This document shows, piece after piece, positions 25,451 to 32,336 of a stretch of 44,536 nt of DNA. Numbering within the stretch: position 1 is the first letter of the stretch; each line of letters starts with the position of its first letter. Source of the DNA: an uncultured Eubacteriales bacterium (lineage in GTDB: Bacteria > Bacillota > Clostridia > Oscillospirales > CAG-272); contig UQXK01000011.1 of assembly GCA_900544985.1 (NCBI GenBank), forward strand, positions 1 to 44,536, read 5' to 3'. The position numbers were made by a program, and so were the translations under genes. The notes under the pieces were generated by a model that saw only the letters and a list, made by a program, of their open reading frames with translations, was not told the DNA's origin and searched no databases.

Positions 25451-25475
25451 ACCACATAATTTGTATTATGTAGTA
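25451..25475 (+). repeat. Left 25-bp inverted repeat of the invertible segment
   Basis: Exact reverse complement of 25671-25695. It is itself a near-palindrome: arms ACCACATAAT and ATTATGTAGT around a 4-bp centre, the arm-spacer-arm layout of a tyrosine recombinase core site. Confidence 0.95.
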
Positions 25476-25493
25476 AAATGATATAGCGGTAAA
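25465..25493 (-). promoter_or_regulatory. Weaker leftward promoter candidate at the switch boundary
   Basis: Minus strand TTTACC (25493-25488), 17-bp spacer, CATAAT (25470-25465, inside the left repeat): 9 of 12 consensus bases. If active, the operon would keep some basal expression in the orientation shown. Confidence 0.3.
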
Positions 25494-25499
25494 TAAAAA

Positions 25500-25519
25500 G
25501 GCGTGCTAAATTGCACGCC
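25500..25519 (-). terminator. Leftward terminator inside the switch
   Basis: GGCGTGC (25500-25506) and GCACGCC (25513-25519) form a 7-bp GC-rich stem; read leftward TTTTTATTT follows. In the orientation shown it would stop read-through from the recombinase gene into the operon. Confidence 0.8.
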
Positions 25520-25523
25520 ATAA

Positions 25524-25560
25524 AGACCAATGAAAAAATAAAATATTCATTGGTCTGTTT
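25524..25560 (+). terminator. Rightward terminator inside the switch
   Basis: AGACCAATGAA (25524-25534) and TTCATTGGTCT (25546-25556), perfect 11-bp stem, followed by GTTTTTGTT. Confidence 0.75.
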
Positions 25561-25620
25561 TTGTTATACCATTTTTCATCTTTTTCAGACAATAATCGTT
25601 CATAAAATGTATAAAATTTA

Positions 25621-25649
25621 TTGACACTATTTTGAATTTATGCTATTAT
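25621..25649 (+). promoter_or_regulatory. Strong promoter inside the invertible segment, facing right
   Basis: TTGACA (25621-25626), 17-bp spacer, TATTAT (25644-25649): 11 of 12 consensus bases. As drawn it would transcribe antisense into the recombinase gene; after inversion it would face the operon start with a leader of roughly 50 bases before the small membrane protein. Confidence 0.8.
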
Positions 25650-25670
25650 TTATTTGTGAATTTATATGTA

Positions 25671-25695
25671 TACTACATAATACAAATTATGTGGT
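25671..25695 (-). repeat. Right 25-bp inverted repeat of the invertible segment
   Basis: Exact reverse complement of 25451-25475. The flanking bases differ on both sides, so the repeat is exactly 25 bp. Confidence 0.95.
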
Positions 25696-25705
25696 TTAGT
25701 TTTTC

Positions 25706-26545
25706 CTAAGTTCGCAAAAGTCCCAATTTTTCAACCTGACGACGATGCACCTCGCCGCTCTCCATAGTATAAATACGGGTTGTGTTTATGCTGCTGTGCC
25801 CAAGTATATCTGCAAGCCTTACGATATCTTTCTGTATACTGTAATATGTCCTTGCGAACAAATGTCTTAAATTATGCGGAAACACTTTTTTCTCAGATAC
25901 GTTCGCAGATTTGCAGAGCTTTTTCATATCAGACCATATATTCGATCTATCAAGAGGTCTTCCGTTCTTTGTAACAAAAATCGGTCCGCTTGATATTTTT
26001 TTCTTTTTTATATATTCTTTTAGCATCTTACAAAGTGCAGCAGGCAAAAATATGAGCCTACGTTTCCCCTTACAGATTATTTCTGTATTCTGTCGCGTCA
26101 AAGAATCAACGGTAATATGTTTAAGCTCGGAAATTCTTATTCCGCATGAACATATCGTCTGCATCAGAAAATACAACCGATCGTTTTTCTCTCTTTTTGC
26201 CGCCAATAAAAGACGTTCATACTCACTCTTTGTAAGCTCCTTATCACCGGATAAAAATATCTGCTTTTGAACTTTCAAAGTTTTTACTTTCAGTTCATGC
26301 CACTGCATAAAAACAAAAAAGCTATTAAGTGATGAGATAATAGAATTAACACTGGTCGGAGCATATTTTTCGGATATTTCCGACTTATATTTCAGAACAT
26401 CACTTTTATTAAACTCATTTGCACTAAGCCAATTCGCAAAAGTTAATATATCGTGCATATATTTACAAATCGTCGCGTGTGATTTTTCTTCATTTGAAAG
26501 ATGTTCTTTGAACATTTCTAAATTTTGATTTGAAATTTTTCTCAT
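25706..26545 (-). CDS. Tyrosine recombinase, probable DNA invertase of the adjacent switch
   Basis: 279 residues from the ATG at 26545, preceded by a GGAGAAAGGGGA RBS region. An N-terminal SAM-like core-binding domain (1-95) and a C-terminal catalytic domain with Arg137 (CGIRISELKH), a lysine near 159-161, His224 and Arg227 (HNLRHLF), His250 (LGHSS) and nucleophile Tyr259 (TRIYT). All catalytic positions are intact. The single-domain XerC/D-like size matches known site-specific inversion enzymes such as RecV of Clostridioides difficile. No excisionase or phage genes are adjacent, and its target is most likely the inverted repeats 10 bp from its stop. Confidence 0.93.
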   Translation of the reverse strand: MRKISNQNLEMFKEHLSNEEKSHATICKYMHDILTFANWLSANEFNKSDVLKYKSEISEKYAPTSVNSIISSLNSFFVFMQWHELKVKTLKVQKQIFLSGDKELTKSEYERLLLAAKREKNDRLYFLMQTICSCGIRISELKHITVDSLTRQNTEIICKGKRRLIFLPAALCKMLKEYIKKKKISSGPIFVTKNGRPLDRSNIWSDMKKLCKSANVSEKKVFPHNLRHLFARTYYSIQKDIVRLADILGHSSINTTRIYTMESGEVHRRQVEKLGLLRT

Positions 26546-26629
26546 TTGTTTAATCCCCTTTCTCCTCCATTTTATCATACTTGTATAAAGATTACAGCGC
26601 TCGTTAATCAACTCAGACAAAACGATGAG

Positions 26630-26676
26630 CAGACTTTACGACCACAAATAAAGTGGAAATAAAGTCTGATTTTTTG
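26630..26676 (+). terminator. Rightward terminator beyond the recombinase gene start
   Basis: CAGACTTTA (26630-26638) and TAAAGTCTG (26660-26668) with an inner CCAC/GTGG stem, followed by ATTTTTTG. No rightward gene precedes it, so it may end the antisense transcript that would start at the switch promoter. Confidence 0.6.
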
Positions 26677-26794
26677 TTGTCCAAATCGCTTTTGCTATCC
26701 ATTTCTACAAATAAAGGTAATAAACCCCCAAAAATTTAAATATTTTTTCCTCAATAATATAACCTTTTGAGTGCACACAAGACCCGTTGATGCG

Positions 26795-26823
26795 TTTACG
26801 TCACAATACTTATTGGGTATAAT
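26795..26823 (+). promoter_or_regulatory. Predicted promoter of the XRE/ECF operon
   Basis: TTTACG (26795-26800), 17-bp spacer, TATAAT (26818-26823), about 35 bp before the start at 26857. Confidence 0.6.
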
Positions 26824-26826
26824 CAT

Positions 26827-26840
26827 AACATAAATGTTAT
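26827..26840. promoter_or_regulatory. Dyad at the start of transcription of the XRE/ECF operon
   Basis: TAACAT, 2-bp centre, ATGTTA: a perfect palindrome at the expected +1, suited to autoregulation by the XRE protein encoded next. Confidence 0.5.
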
Positions 26841-26856
26841 GGAGGAACGCACAGGG

Positions 26857-27231
26857 ATGAATTCTTCATTAAGCAAAAAATCTTTTGGTGCACTTATACG
26901 GAAATTTCGTCTTAAAAACGGATATACTCAACAACAGCTTGCATTAAAAATCGGAATACAAACAAAATCCATAAGCTTTATCGAAAGAGGAATAAACTAT
27001 CCCTCTCCCGAAAATATTTTTAAGTTGGCACAGGTTCTTAATATATCTCTTGATGAATATATTTTCGGTTATTGCAAATTCGATCCCACTATCAATAATG
27101 ATGAAATAAATTCTATGTTTAATTCTCTCTCCAACGAAGACCTGCATTTTATGATAACTATGTTAAAAACTATTTATGGTCTACTTAATGAAAGGAAACC
27201 TGTCGTTAAAAATACCGGAAATAAAATATGA
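26857..27231 (+). CDS. XRE-family HTH regulator of the ECF operon
   Basis: 124 residues: an N-terminal Cro/C1 HTH (FGALIRKFRLKNGYTQQQLALKIGIQTKSISFIERGINYPSPENIFKLAQVLNISLDEYIF) and a helical C-terminal region (NSLSNEDLHFMITMLKTIYGLL). The ATG at 26857 is chosen over that at 26839 because GGAGGA lies between them. The stop overlaps the sigma-factor start as ATGA, so the two are made together. It probably represses its own operon through the dyad at 26827-26840. Confidence 0.87.
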   Translation: MNSSLSKKSFGALIRKFRLKNGYTQQQLALKIGIQTKSISFIERGINYPSPENIFKLAQVLNISLDEYIFGYCKFDPTINNDEINSMFNSLSNEDLHFMITMLKTIYGLLNERKPVVKNTGNKI

Positions 27232-27752
27232 ACTCTTTACAAGAAATAACTTTTGATGACGCATATAAAATGTTTCATCCCAAAATTCTGCAATATTGTT
27301 ATTATAAAACGAACCATAACATGAATATTGCGGAAGAGATATCTCAGGAAGCATTTTTAGCCTTGTATCTATCCTGGGATAAACTGTATTTCCACTCCAA
27401 AGCCCTGATTTTTTCTTGGCTTCACAAAACTGCCAAAAATATGTTGTCAAAATATTTCAGACAATTAAAGAAACTCAGTAATACAATAAGCTATGATGAA
27501 TATTTTTCCCAATATCAGGATATCGGAGTTTCCGATGATAATTTGGAAAACCTCGATCTTTCATATGAAAAATATATTGAAGAGATCAAAAAATTCCTTT
27601 CTCCCGAAGATTTTCAACTTTTTACATATGCCTGTATCGAGAAACTCTCTATCATTCAGATTTCCCTTCTCTTAAATATCAATTTTAATACTGCCAAGTC
27701 TCGCATAAGACGCATGAAATCCAAACTTAAACTCTTTTTATCAGATTTTTAA
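27228..27752 (+). CDS. ECF-type sigma-70 family RNA polymerase sigma factor
   Basis: 174 residues: region 2 (YKMFHPKILQYCYYKTNHNMNIAEEISQEAFLALYLSWDKL ... FSWLHKTAKNMLSKYFRQ) and region 4 (LSPEDFQLFTYACIEKLSIIQISLLLNINFNTAKSRIRRMKSKLKLFL), with no region 3, as in ECF sigma factors. It overlaps the XRE gene by 4 bp and is followed by a membrane protein that is probably its anti-sigma factor. Confidence 0.88.
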   Translation: MNSLQEITFDDAYKMFHPKILQYCYYKTNHNMNIAEEISQEAFLALYLSWDKLYFHSKALIFSWLHKTAKNMLSKYFRQLKKLSNTISYDEYFSQYQDIGVSDDNLENLDLSYEKYIEEIKKFLSPEDFQLFTYACIEKLSIIQISLLLNINFNTAKSRIRRMKSKLKLFLSDF

Positions 27753-27844
27753 TCCGATAAAAATTTTTTAAAATATATGCACCCAAAATTCATTTTTTGG
27801 TATTATATATATGAGTCCGATACGCGAGAAATTGAGGATACAAA

Positions 27845-28696
27845 ATGGAAACAAACAAAATTTCAAACAGTTCTAATCAAAAACAAATTGACGAACTTAT
27901 GAAAAAAATCGAAAAAGAGCTTAGTAAGCCGGAAAATAAAATCGACATGAAACTTGTCGATAGTTATTTTGAGCAAATCGAAGAACTGAATGGAGGGATA
28001 TGCAAAAAAACAGATTCCGAGCTGGCGAAAGGACTTAATCAAATAAAAGAACAGGGTGATCGAATAAAAAAGACTCTTCCTACCGTTGCTCCTATGAAAA
28101 CGCAACCAATCAAAAGAACTATTCCTCTACGCAAACGTCTTGCAATCTCATTTGCAGCTGTATTTTTGGTAATTGCGCTGTCATTCTCCGTTGCCGCAGC
28201 TTCTCTCGGCGGATTCAGTAAAGCATGGATATACATTTCAAATTCCGTAAAAGAAATTTTCGGCATGGATTCCGGCGAAACAGAAATGGACGGCATTACT
28301 GTTATAAAAGGCAAATACAGCAAAAAATACAATACTATTGAAGAACTTTTGTCAAATGAGAACTTCGATGATATATTATATCCTTCAAAATTGCCGGAAA
28401 ATATAAAAATAAAGTCCGTCTCTCAAATTCAACTGAACGACGAACAATATACCTTAACATTTCAATTTAATTCAGATAATGTGAGGCTTCGTATTAATAA
28501 CTACTACGAAATTAATCTCTCTCTATTATCCGACTATACAATATATCAAGCAAACGGAATAGAATTTTATATATTACAAAAAGAAGACGGATATTATTCT
28601 ATCGCCCAATATGACGGAAAAGAATATTCCGCAAACTGCAATAACTACGAAGATCTGATCTATATTTTATCTAACATGAAAGGCTATTCTAAATGA
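27845..28696 (+). CDS. Single-pass membrane protein, probable anti-sigma factor
   Basis: 283 residues: a cytoplasmic N-terminal helical region (1-95), one TM helix (RLAISFAAVFLVIALSFSVAAASL, about 99-122) and an external strand-rich domain (about 130-283) resembling DUF4367/DUF4179 domains of Firmicute anti-sigma proteins. Position after an ECF sigma gene supports this. GAGGA lies before the ATG. It overlaps the next gene by 4 bp. The signal it senses is unknown. Confidence 0.75.
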   Translation: METNKISNSSNQKQIDELMKKIEKELSKPENKIDMKLVDSYFEQIEELNGGICKKTDSELAKGLNQIKEQGDRIKKTLPTVAPMKTQPIKRTIPLRKRLAISFAAVFLVIALSFSVAAASLGGFSKAWIYISNSVKEIFGMDSGETEMDGITVIKGKYSKKYNTIEELLSNENFDDILYPSKLPENIKIKSVSQIQLNDEQYTLTFQFNSDNVRLRINNYYEINLSLLSDYTIYQANGIEFYILQKEDGYYSIAQYDGKEYSANCNNYEDLIYILSNMKGYSK

Positions 28697-29082
28697 AAAA
28701 ATTTTTTGTTTTTATAATATCCGCAGTCCTCATACTTTCTATATGTTTTTCATCGACTGCCGCAAATATCCAATATACATATAATTACGGTAATGTAAGC
28801 GTAATATTTAATGACAATACCCATTTTTCGGAAGCTTCCCGCGAACATATAGCCGATATACTTGTCGGAAAAATTGGAGCGGATTCCGAAATCGAACCAT
28901 ATGGCATAGCCTGTCTTTTCGGTCATAAATATGTTACGGAAAATGTAATCACAATAACTCATTGTGTAAGTGAGACACAACCGAAATGCCTGAAAGAAAT
29001 TTTCGAAATAAGCGAATGTTCACGTTGCGGAAAAACAAAGACAGAAAGAATTGATTACTATTATATCACTTGCTGCCCGTAA
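28693..29082 (+). CDS. Small secreted protein with conserved cysteines
   Basis: 129 residues starting with a Sec signal peptide (KKFFVFIISAVLILSICFSSTAA). The mature part holds a CLFGHK...ITHCVSETQPKC...CSRCGKTKTE...CCP pattern, suggesting a metal-binding or disulfide-linked external domain. No family recognised. Its 4-bp overlap with the anti-sigma-like gene implies a joint role, perhaps as ligand or partner of the external sensor domain. Confidence 0.75.
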   Translation: MKKFFVFIISAVLILSICFSSTAANIQYTYNYGNVSVIFNDNTHFSEASREHIADILVGKIGADSEIEPYGIACLFGHKYVTENVITITHCVSETQPKCLKEIFEISECSRCGKTKTERIDYYYITCCP

Positions 29083-29104
29083 TATAGAATAATAAAAATA
29101 TAAC

Positions 29105-29137
29105 AAAAACAGGAAACAAATTGTTCCCTGTTTTTTT
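29105..29137 (+). terminator. Terminator of the XRE/ECF operon
   Basis: AAAAACAGG and CCTGTTTTT form the base of a hairpin, with AACAAATTGTT as the inner part, followed by T7, about 20 bp past the last stop. Confidence 0.8.
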
Positions 29138-29167
29138 GTTTTTTAATAATGACCGCACAAATGTTTT

Positions 29168-29296
29168 TTATATTTTCCGGTTGATAAAAAGTGACTTATT
29201 AAAAACTTTTTCAAATACCGTACCGTCATTTTGCTTTTCAGTCAAATCATCTATATATCCGCCGCGTACAACAGTGCGAAGAGCTCCGTGAAGTAG
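29168..29296 (-). pseudogene. Possible C-terminal gene remnant
   Basis: A 42-codon leftward frame reads LLHGALRTVVRGGYIDDLTEK and ends FNKSLFINRKI before TAA. The composition looks coding, but there is no start codon or RBS and an in-frame stop lies just upstream (29297-29299). It may be the tail of a deleted gene beside the small HTH regulator. No family recognised. Confidence 0.35.
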
Positions 29297-29356
29297 TTAT
29301 CTAACAAGTGTGTATTCCCTGTCGTCTTATAAGCATATATATAATATGTACTCAAA

Positions 29357-29698
29357 TTATACTGAATATGGGCGTCTGTAATTTTCAATAATTTTTTCAA
29401 ACAAAAAATTCTCTTCCGTTGAAAGTTTACTTTCCGAAATACTTTTCACTTTGATCAAAAGGGATATTTCCTCCGGCGTCATATATGCACGGTCCATCGT
29501 GTAATCGCCTACCACATATACTCCTCCGCCATATTTCCCTGCTTTTGTATCCAGAGGCATCATAAAAGTAAGTTCAAAAATATCTCTCTGTATTGTTCTC
29601 ACGGAAACACCGAATTTTTCGGCAAGAAAAGACATTGTCGCGTGCCTTTTTCTGCAAAGGTATTTCATGATTTCCAAACGTCTTTCGGCTGTCCCCAT
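29357..29698 (-). CDS. Small HTH regulator (HTH_11/DeoR-type, no WYL domain)
   Basis: 113 residues beginning MGTAERRLEIMKYLCRKRHATMSFLAEKFGVSVRTIQRDIFELT, a winged-helix HTH_11 domain like the N terminus of WYL regulators, then a short helical tail instead of a WYL domain. It is clearly related to the protein at 43852-44211, which also starts MGTAERR and has the same YGGGVYV/YGGVYV wing. AAAGGAAGTG precedes the ATG. A TGACA/TGTCA repeat lies upstream. Confidence 0.82.
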   Translation of the reverse strand: MGTAERRLEIMKYLCRKRHATMSFLAEKFGVSVRTIQRDIFELTFMMPLDTKAGKYGGGVYVVGDYTMDRAYMTPEEISLLIKVKSISESKLSTEENFLFEKIIENYRRPYSV

Positions 29699-29728
29699 AA
29701 ATCACTTCCTTTCGCACAAACAAAAACA

Positions 29729-29760
29729 TGACAAACAGCCAAACCAGCCACCTGTCATGC
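29729..29760. promoter_or_regulatory. Dyad upstream of the small HTH gene
   Basis: CATGACA and TGTCATG face each other across about 18 bp between the HTH gene start (29698) and the upstream region. A candidate operator for the HTH protein itself. Confidence 0.4.
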
Positions 29761-29835
29761 TCATATCTTAAAAATCGTGCGATGTACGAAGTGTTTTTAT
29801 CTTAAATTTTTATACTTTTCCAATAACTGAAAAAG

Positions 29836-30039
29836 TCAAACTATTATTGCAGAATCGTCTATTTTGTAAACTGTATTCTCATTTGAAATCTTTACTGCCA
29901 AAACATTCTTGCAGTTTTTGCATTTTATGATTATATCAGCTTTTTCGGAATTACTGTCCGATAATTTTGATATTGTTATCGTTTTATTTGAATCACAAGC
30001 TCTTCTGTTGCATATAGGACAAGGATACTCTTTTATCAT
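29836..30039 (-). CDS. Small zinc-finger protein (Com-like)
   Basis: 67 residues with two Cys pairs (PCPICNRRAC and IIKCKNCKNV) forming a likely four-Cys zinc finger, similar in layout to phage Com-type translational regulators. GGAGG lies before the ATG. A perfect dyad (TTCGCAA/TTGCGAA) lies at 30057-30072, directly upstream. Function unknown. Confidence 0.72.
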   Translation of the reverse strand: MIKEYPCPICNRRACDSNKTITISKLSDSNSEKADIIIKCKNCKNVLAVKISNENTVYKIDDSAIIV

Positions 30040-30056
30040 TTAATTCCTCCAATTTA

Positions 30057-30072
30057 TTCGCAATTTTGCGAA
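30057..30072. promoter_or_regulatory. Operator-like palindrome shared with the XRE-ImmA promoter
   Basis: TTCGCAA, 2 bp, TTGCGAA, a perfect palindrome just upstream of the zinc-finger gene. The same motif with one changed base (TTCGCAA/TTGCTAA) sits on the XRE-ImmA promoter at 31341-31356. Confidence 0.6.
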
Positions 30073-30113
30073 CACGCACGGCGAAAAATATATGGTGAAC
30101 AAACACCATATAT

Positions 30114-30872
30114 TTAAGTATATCGATATTTATTTTTAATAATGCCCAAATTAAGCATTCTTATCTGTACAGCCTTGCAAGATACCTGAAAAACATTTGC
30201 AATATCAGCGATAATACTGTTCAAACGCTTTTTCTCGGAAAATGTTTCGGGAACCGAAATATATTTTCCGCTTATTCCGTTCTTGCTCATTATCTTGTAC
30301 GTATAATTCACAAATACATTCATCGGCATAAGCAACGATGCCGCAAGAGCATCTGCCTGCCATTCGATCCAATCGTTATCCGTGATATTTTTCGTCTTAT
30401 TCAGTTCTACACTACGGCACGCTATATACGAAGACGAATCGCCGACCCGATTTCTTAAATTCTCGTTTTTTCTGCCATAATACGCTTTGTGCAAAATAAA
30501 ATGTGCCCCCTCATGCATCTGCGTATAACGTCGTCTGGTATACTGATCTATATTGTATAACGCAGGTGTGATCAGAATATTTCCAAAAGTCTCCTCCAAA
30601 ATGACAGGTTTAAACATATCATCATATGAAGGAATCTCAACGATATCGCTCATAACGATAAGTCCCAAAATTTTGGAGCCGAAAGGACCTATATATTTGC
30701 ATTTTACAACAAGACCGAGATAGTTTTCCAAAAAATCAACAGTATCCAAAGATGTCGGACGTTCAAGGTTTTGCGGAGCATATTCTCGGATAACACTGTC
30801 TGCAATATTTTCAATGTCATTTTTGGAGAGAATATAAAGACCGTTTTCTTTTTGAACGTACTCTGATTTCAT
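30114..30872 (-). CDS. ImmA/IrrE-family metallopeptidase
   Basis: 252 residues. A zinc-peptidase HExxH is present at residues 120-124 (YTQMHEGAHFILHKAYYG), with the downstream Glu-containing EWQADALAASLLMP helix of ImmA proteins. In ICEBs1 and similar elements ImmA cleaves the partner XRE repressor after a trigger such as DNA damage, releasing the genes it controls. The ATG at 30872 has GAGGTG upstream; the longer frame begins with TTG. It follows the XRE gene by 22 bp. Confidence 0.9.
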   Translation of the reverse strand: MKSEYVQKENGLYILSKNDIENIADSVIREYAPQNLERPTSLDTVDFLENYLGLVVKCKYIGPFGSKILGLIVMSDIVEIPSYDDMFKPVILEETFGNILITPALYNIDQYTRRRYTQMHEGAHFILHKAYYGRKNENLRNRVGDSSSYIACRSVELNKTKNITDNDWIEWQADALAASLLMPMNVFVNYTYKIMSKNGISGKYISVPETFSEKKRLNSIIADIANVFQVSCKAVQIRMLNLGIIKNKYRYT

Positions 30873-30894
30873 AAAAAGGCACCTCAATAATACT

Positions 30895-31269
30895 TTAAGA
30901 GTTTTTTTGTTTGATAAACTTTATAAGTTCCATCCAGTCTTCATCGGTAAAATTATTGTCTTTTGCAGTTCGAAGCGCCATGCGTGCAGACGGCAATGAT
31001 TCAATATATTCATTGATATCGCTGTGCTGTCCGTTTTGGCTTATGCCTGCCAAATCGTAAAAAGTATTCAATTCATCGGTATCGGTAATTTCCAAGGCAC
31101 TTGCAAAAGTTTCGAGAAATTTTTCCGGGGCATGACGATTTCCCTTTTCTATATCACATAAATAAGCCGGTGATATCTTCACTTTTTCGGCAAAACCTCT
31201 TAAATTAAACCCAAGTTCCTCTCTTCTTTGTCTGACATATTCACCGAACGGTGAACTTACTTCCTTCAT
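30895..31269 (-). CDS. XRE-family repressor paired with ImmA
   Basis: An N-terminal Cro/C1 HTH (FGEYVRQRREELGFNLRGFAEKVKISPAYLCDIEKGNRHAPEKFL) followed by a helical C-terminal region ending in DEDWMELIKFIKQ. The ATG at 31269 has GGGGA upstream; the one at 31284 is possible but lacks an RBS. It is the likely repressor acting on the dyad at 31341-31360, with the ImmA peptidase as its inactivator. Confidence 0.87.
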   Translation of the reverse strand: MKEVSSPFGEYVRQRREELGFNLRGFAEKVKISPAYLCDIEKGNRHAPEKFLETFASALEITDTDELNTFYDLAGISQNGQHSDINEYIESLPSARMALRTAKDNNFTDEDWMELIKFIKQKNS

Positions 31270-31340
31270 AACGGTATTCCCCATTAAATTATCGCTGCAC
31301 TAATAATATAAATCGACAAAACTATTTTTATCGCGCATTG

Positions 31341-31360
31341 TTCGCAAGTTTGCTAACTTG
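31341..31360. promoter_or_regulatory. Operator dyads at the XRE-ImmA start site
   Basis: Two overlapping palindromes, TTCGCAA/TTGCTAA (31341-31356) and CAAGTT/AACTTG (31345-31360), just downstream of the -10 element. Binding here would block initiation. Confidence 0.65.
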
Positions 31361-31368
31361 ATAACACA

Positions 31369-31397
31369 ATTATACAATATTTTCCCAATTATGTCAA
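31369..31397 (-). promoter_or_regulatory. Consensus promoter of the XRE-ImmA operon
   Basis: Minus strand TTGACA (31397-31392), 17-bp spacer, TATAAT (31374-31369), all consensus, with operator dyads immediately downstream. Confidence 0.88.
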
Positions 31398-31438
31398 GTG
31401 AACTATACTTCATGTTTATAAATATAATAAAGAAACTC

Positions 31439-31464
31439 ATCACTTTCGCATTAACAAAAGTGAT
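31439..31464 (-). terminator. Possible terminator after the TPR gene
   Basis: ATCACTTT (31439-31446) pairs with AAAGTGAT (31457-31464). Leftward the tract is T-rich but interrupted (GTTTCTTTATT). Confidence 0.45.
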
Positions 31465-31475
31465 AAGTCCTTTTA

Positions 31476-32276
31476 TTATAATTCAGGTAAAATTTCAGGG
31501 AAAGAAAGCACTGATTTATCAGACGAATCGATTGCTATTATATATTTTTCGGACAATTTCGCATAACTTAATTTCGGAGCTTCACAAATAACTTTTTCAA
31601 AAAGTTTTTTTGCAGTGTCCTTATCTCCCGAATAATATTTTATAGCAGCAGTGTAAAAAACCTGACTCATCTTAATAATATTACTTGTTTTTGAAGTTTG
31701 TTTGTTAAATAAATCTTCTAATATTTTTTTGCATTCATCGAAATCTTCTTTTAAATAGCTTTCGAATAATTTTATAGTATTATCTTTTATTTTTTTCGCG
31801 CTATCCTTTTCATAGTTTCTGAATTTTTCACAAACTGTTTTTAATTTCTCATTGTCTCCAATATCAAAATAGACTCGCGAAAGTATCAAAAAATAATCAT
31901 ATTTATATTTTAAACTGCGCTTTCCTTTAATTACATTTGTGCACATATTTACTGCCATTTGATAATTTCCGGAATAATAGTAGTAAAGTACACGATATAA
32001 TTCACTCCTGCACATAATACATATTTTAGAATTTATTATCAAACCAAATTTTTCCGGATCCATATCTTTACACAAAACCGGCATATATAATTTTGCCTCT
32101 AATACCATGGTAAAAACAAGAAGCATAAAACCAAGAAAAATCAATAAAACAAGATATGCCCAAAATTTATCAAAAAAAATAATTTCCAATGCAATTAGCG
32201 ACATCATCAATAGAAAAAATATTGTCATCAAAACAAAATATTTCCTAATAATACTTTTAGCACTCTTATTATTCAT
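31476..32276 (-). CDS. Membrane-anchored TPR-like protein, possible RHS immunity protein
   Basis: 266 residues: two N-terminal TM helices (FVLMTIFFLLMMSLIALEIIFF; WAYLVLLIFLGFMLLVFTMVL), then repeated helical hairpins with TPR-like spacing (ELYRVLYYYYSGNYQMAVNMC; YDYFLILSRVYFDIGDNEKLKTVCEKF; FYTAAIKYYSGDKDTAKKLFEKV). GGGGG lies before the ATG at 32276. It follows the RHS gene by 60 bp, the place where immunity genes sit, and is AT-rich like the RHS tip. The immunity role is inference. Confidence 0.75.
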   Translation of the reverse strand: MNNKSAKSIIRKYFVLMTIFFLLMMSLIALEIIFFDKFWAYLVLLIFLGFMLLVFTMVLEAKLYMPVLCKDMDPEKFGLIINSKICIMCRSELYRVLYYYYSGNYQMAVNMCTNVIKGKRSLKYKYDYFLILSRVYFDIGDNEKLKTVCEKFRNYEKDSAKKIKDNTIKLFESYLKEDFDECKKILEDLFNKQTSKTSNIIKMSQVFYTAAIKYYSGDKDTAKKLFEKVICEAPKLSYAKLSEKYIIAIDSSDKSVLSFPEILPEL

Positions 32277-32336
32277 AAATCCCCCTATAAAATTATTGCA
32301 CAAAAATTTATACCACAAAATCACCTATGATTTTAA

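Larger units (their letters stand above)
25451..25695. promoter_or_regulatory. Predicted invertible promoter switch (phase variation)
   Basis: A 245-bp segment bounded by perfect 25-bp inverted repeats, with 195 bp between them. Inside are a promoter facing right (25621-25649), a terminator for leftward transcription (25500-25519) and one for rightward transcription (25524-25560). The tyrosine recombinase gene begins its stop 10 bp to the right. Inverting the segment would turn the promoter toward the SPFH-TIR-protease operon. Repeats, promoter and recombinase are seen directly; switching itself is inferred. Confidence 0.85.

Noticed and set aside
25706..26545. Recombinase as an integrase of a prophage or ICE
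   Set aside because: No phage structural, relaxase, excisionase or attachment-site duplication was seen, while inverted repeats fitting an invertase lie right beside it.
26839..26856. ATG at 26839 as the start of the XRE gene
   Set aside because: The GGAGGA ribosome binding site lies after it and serves the ATG at 26857.
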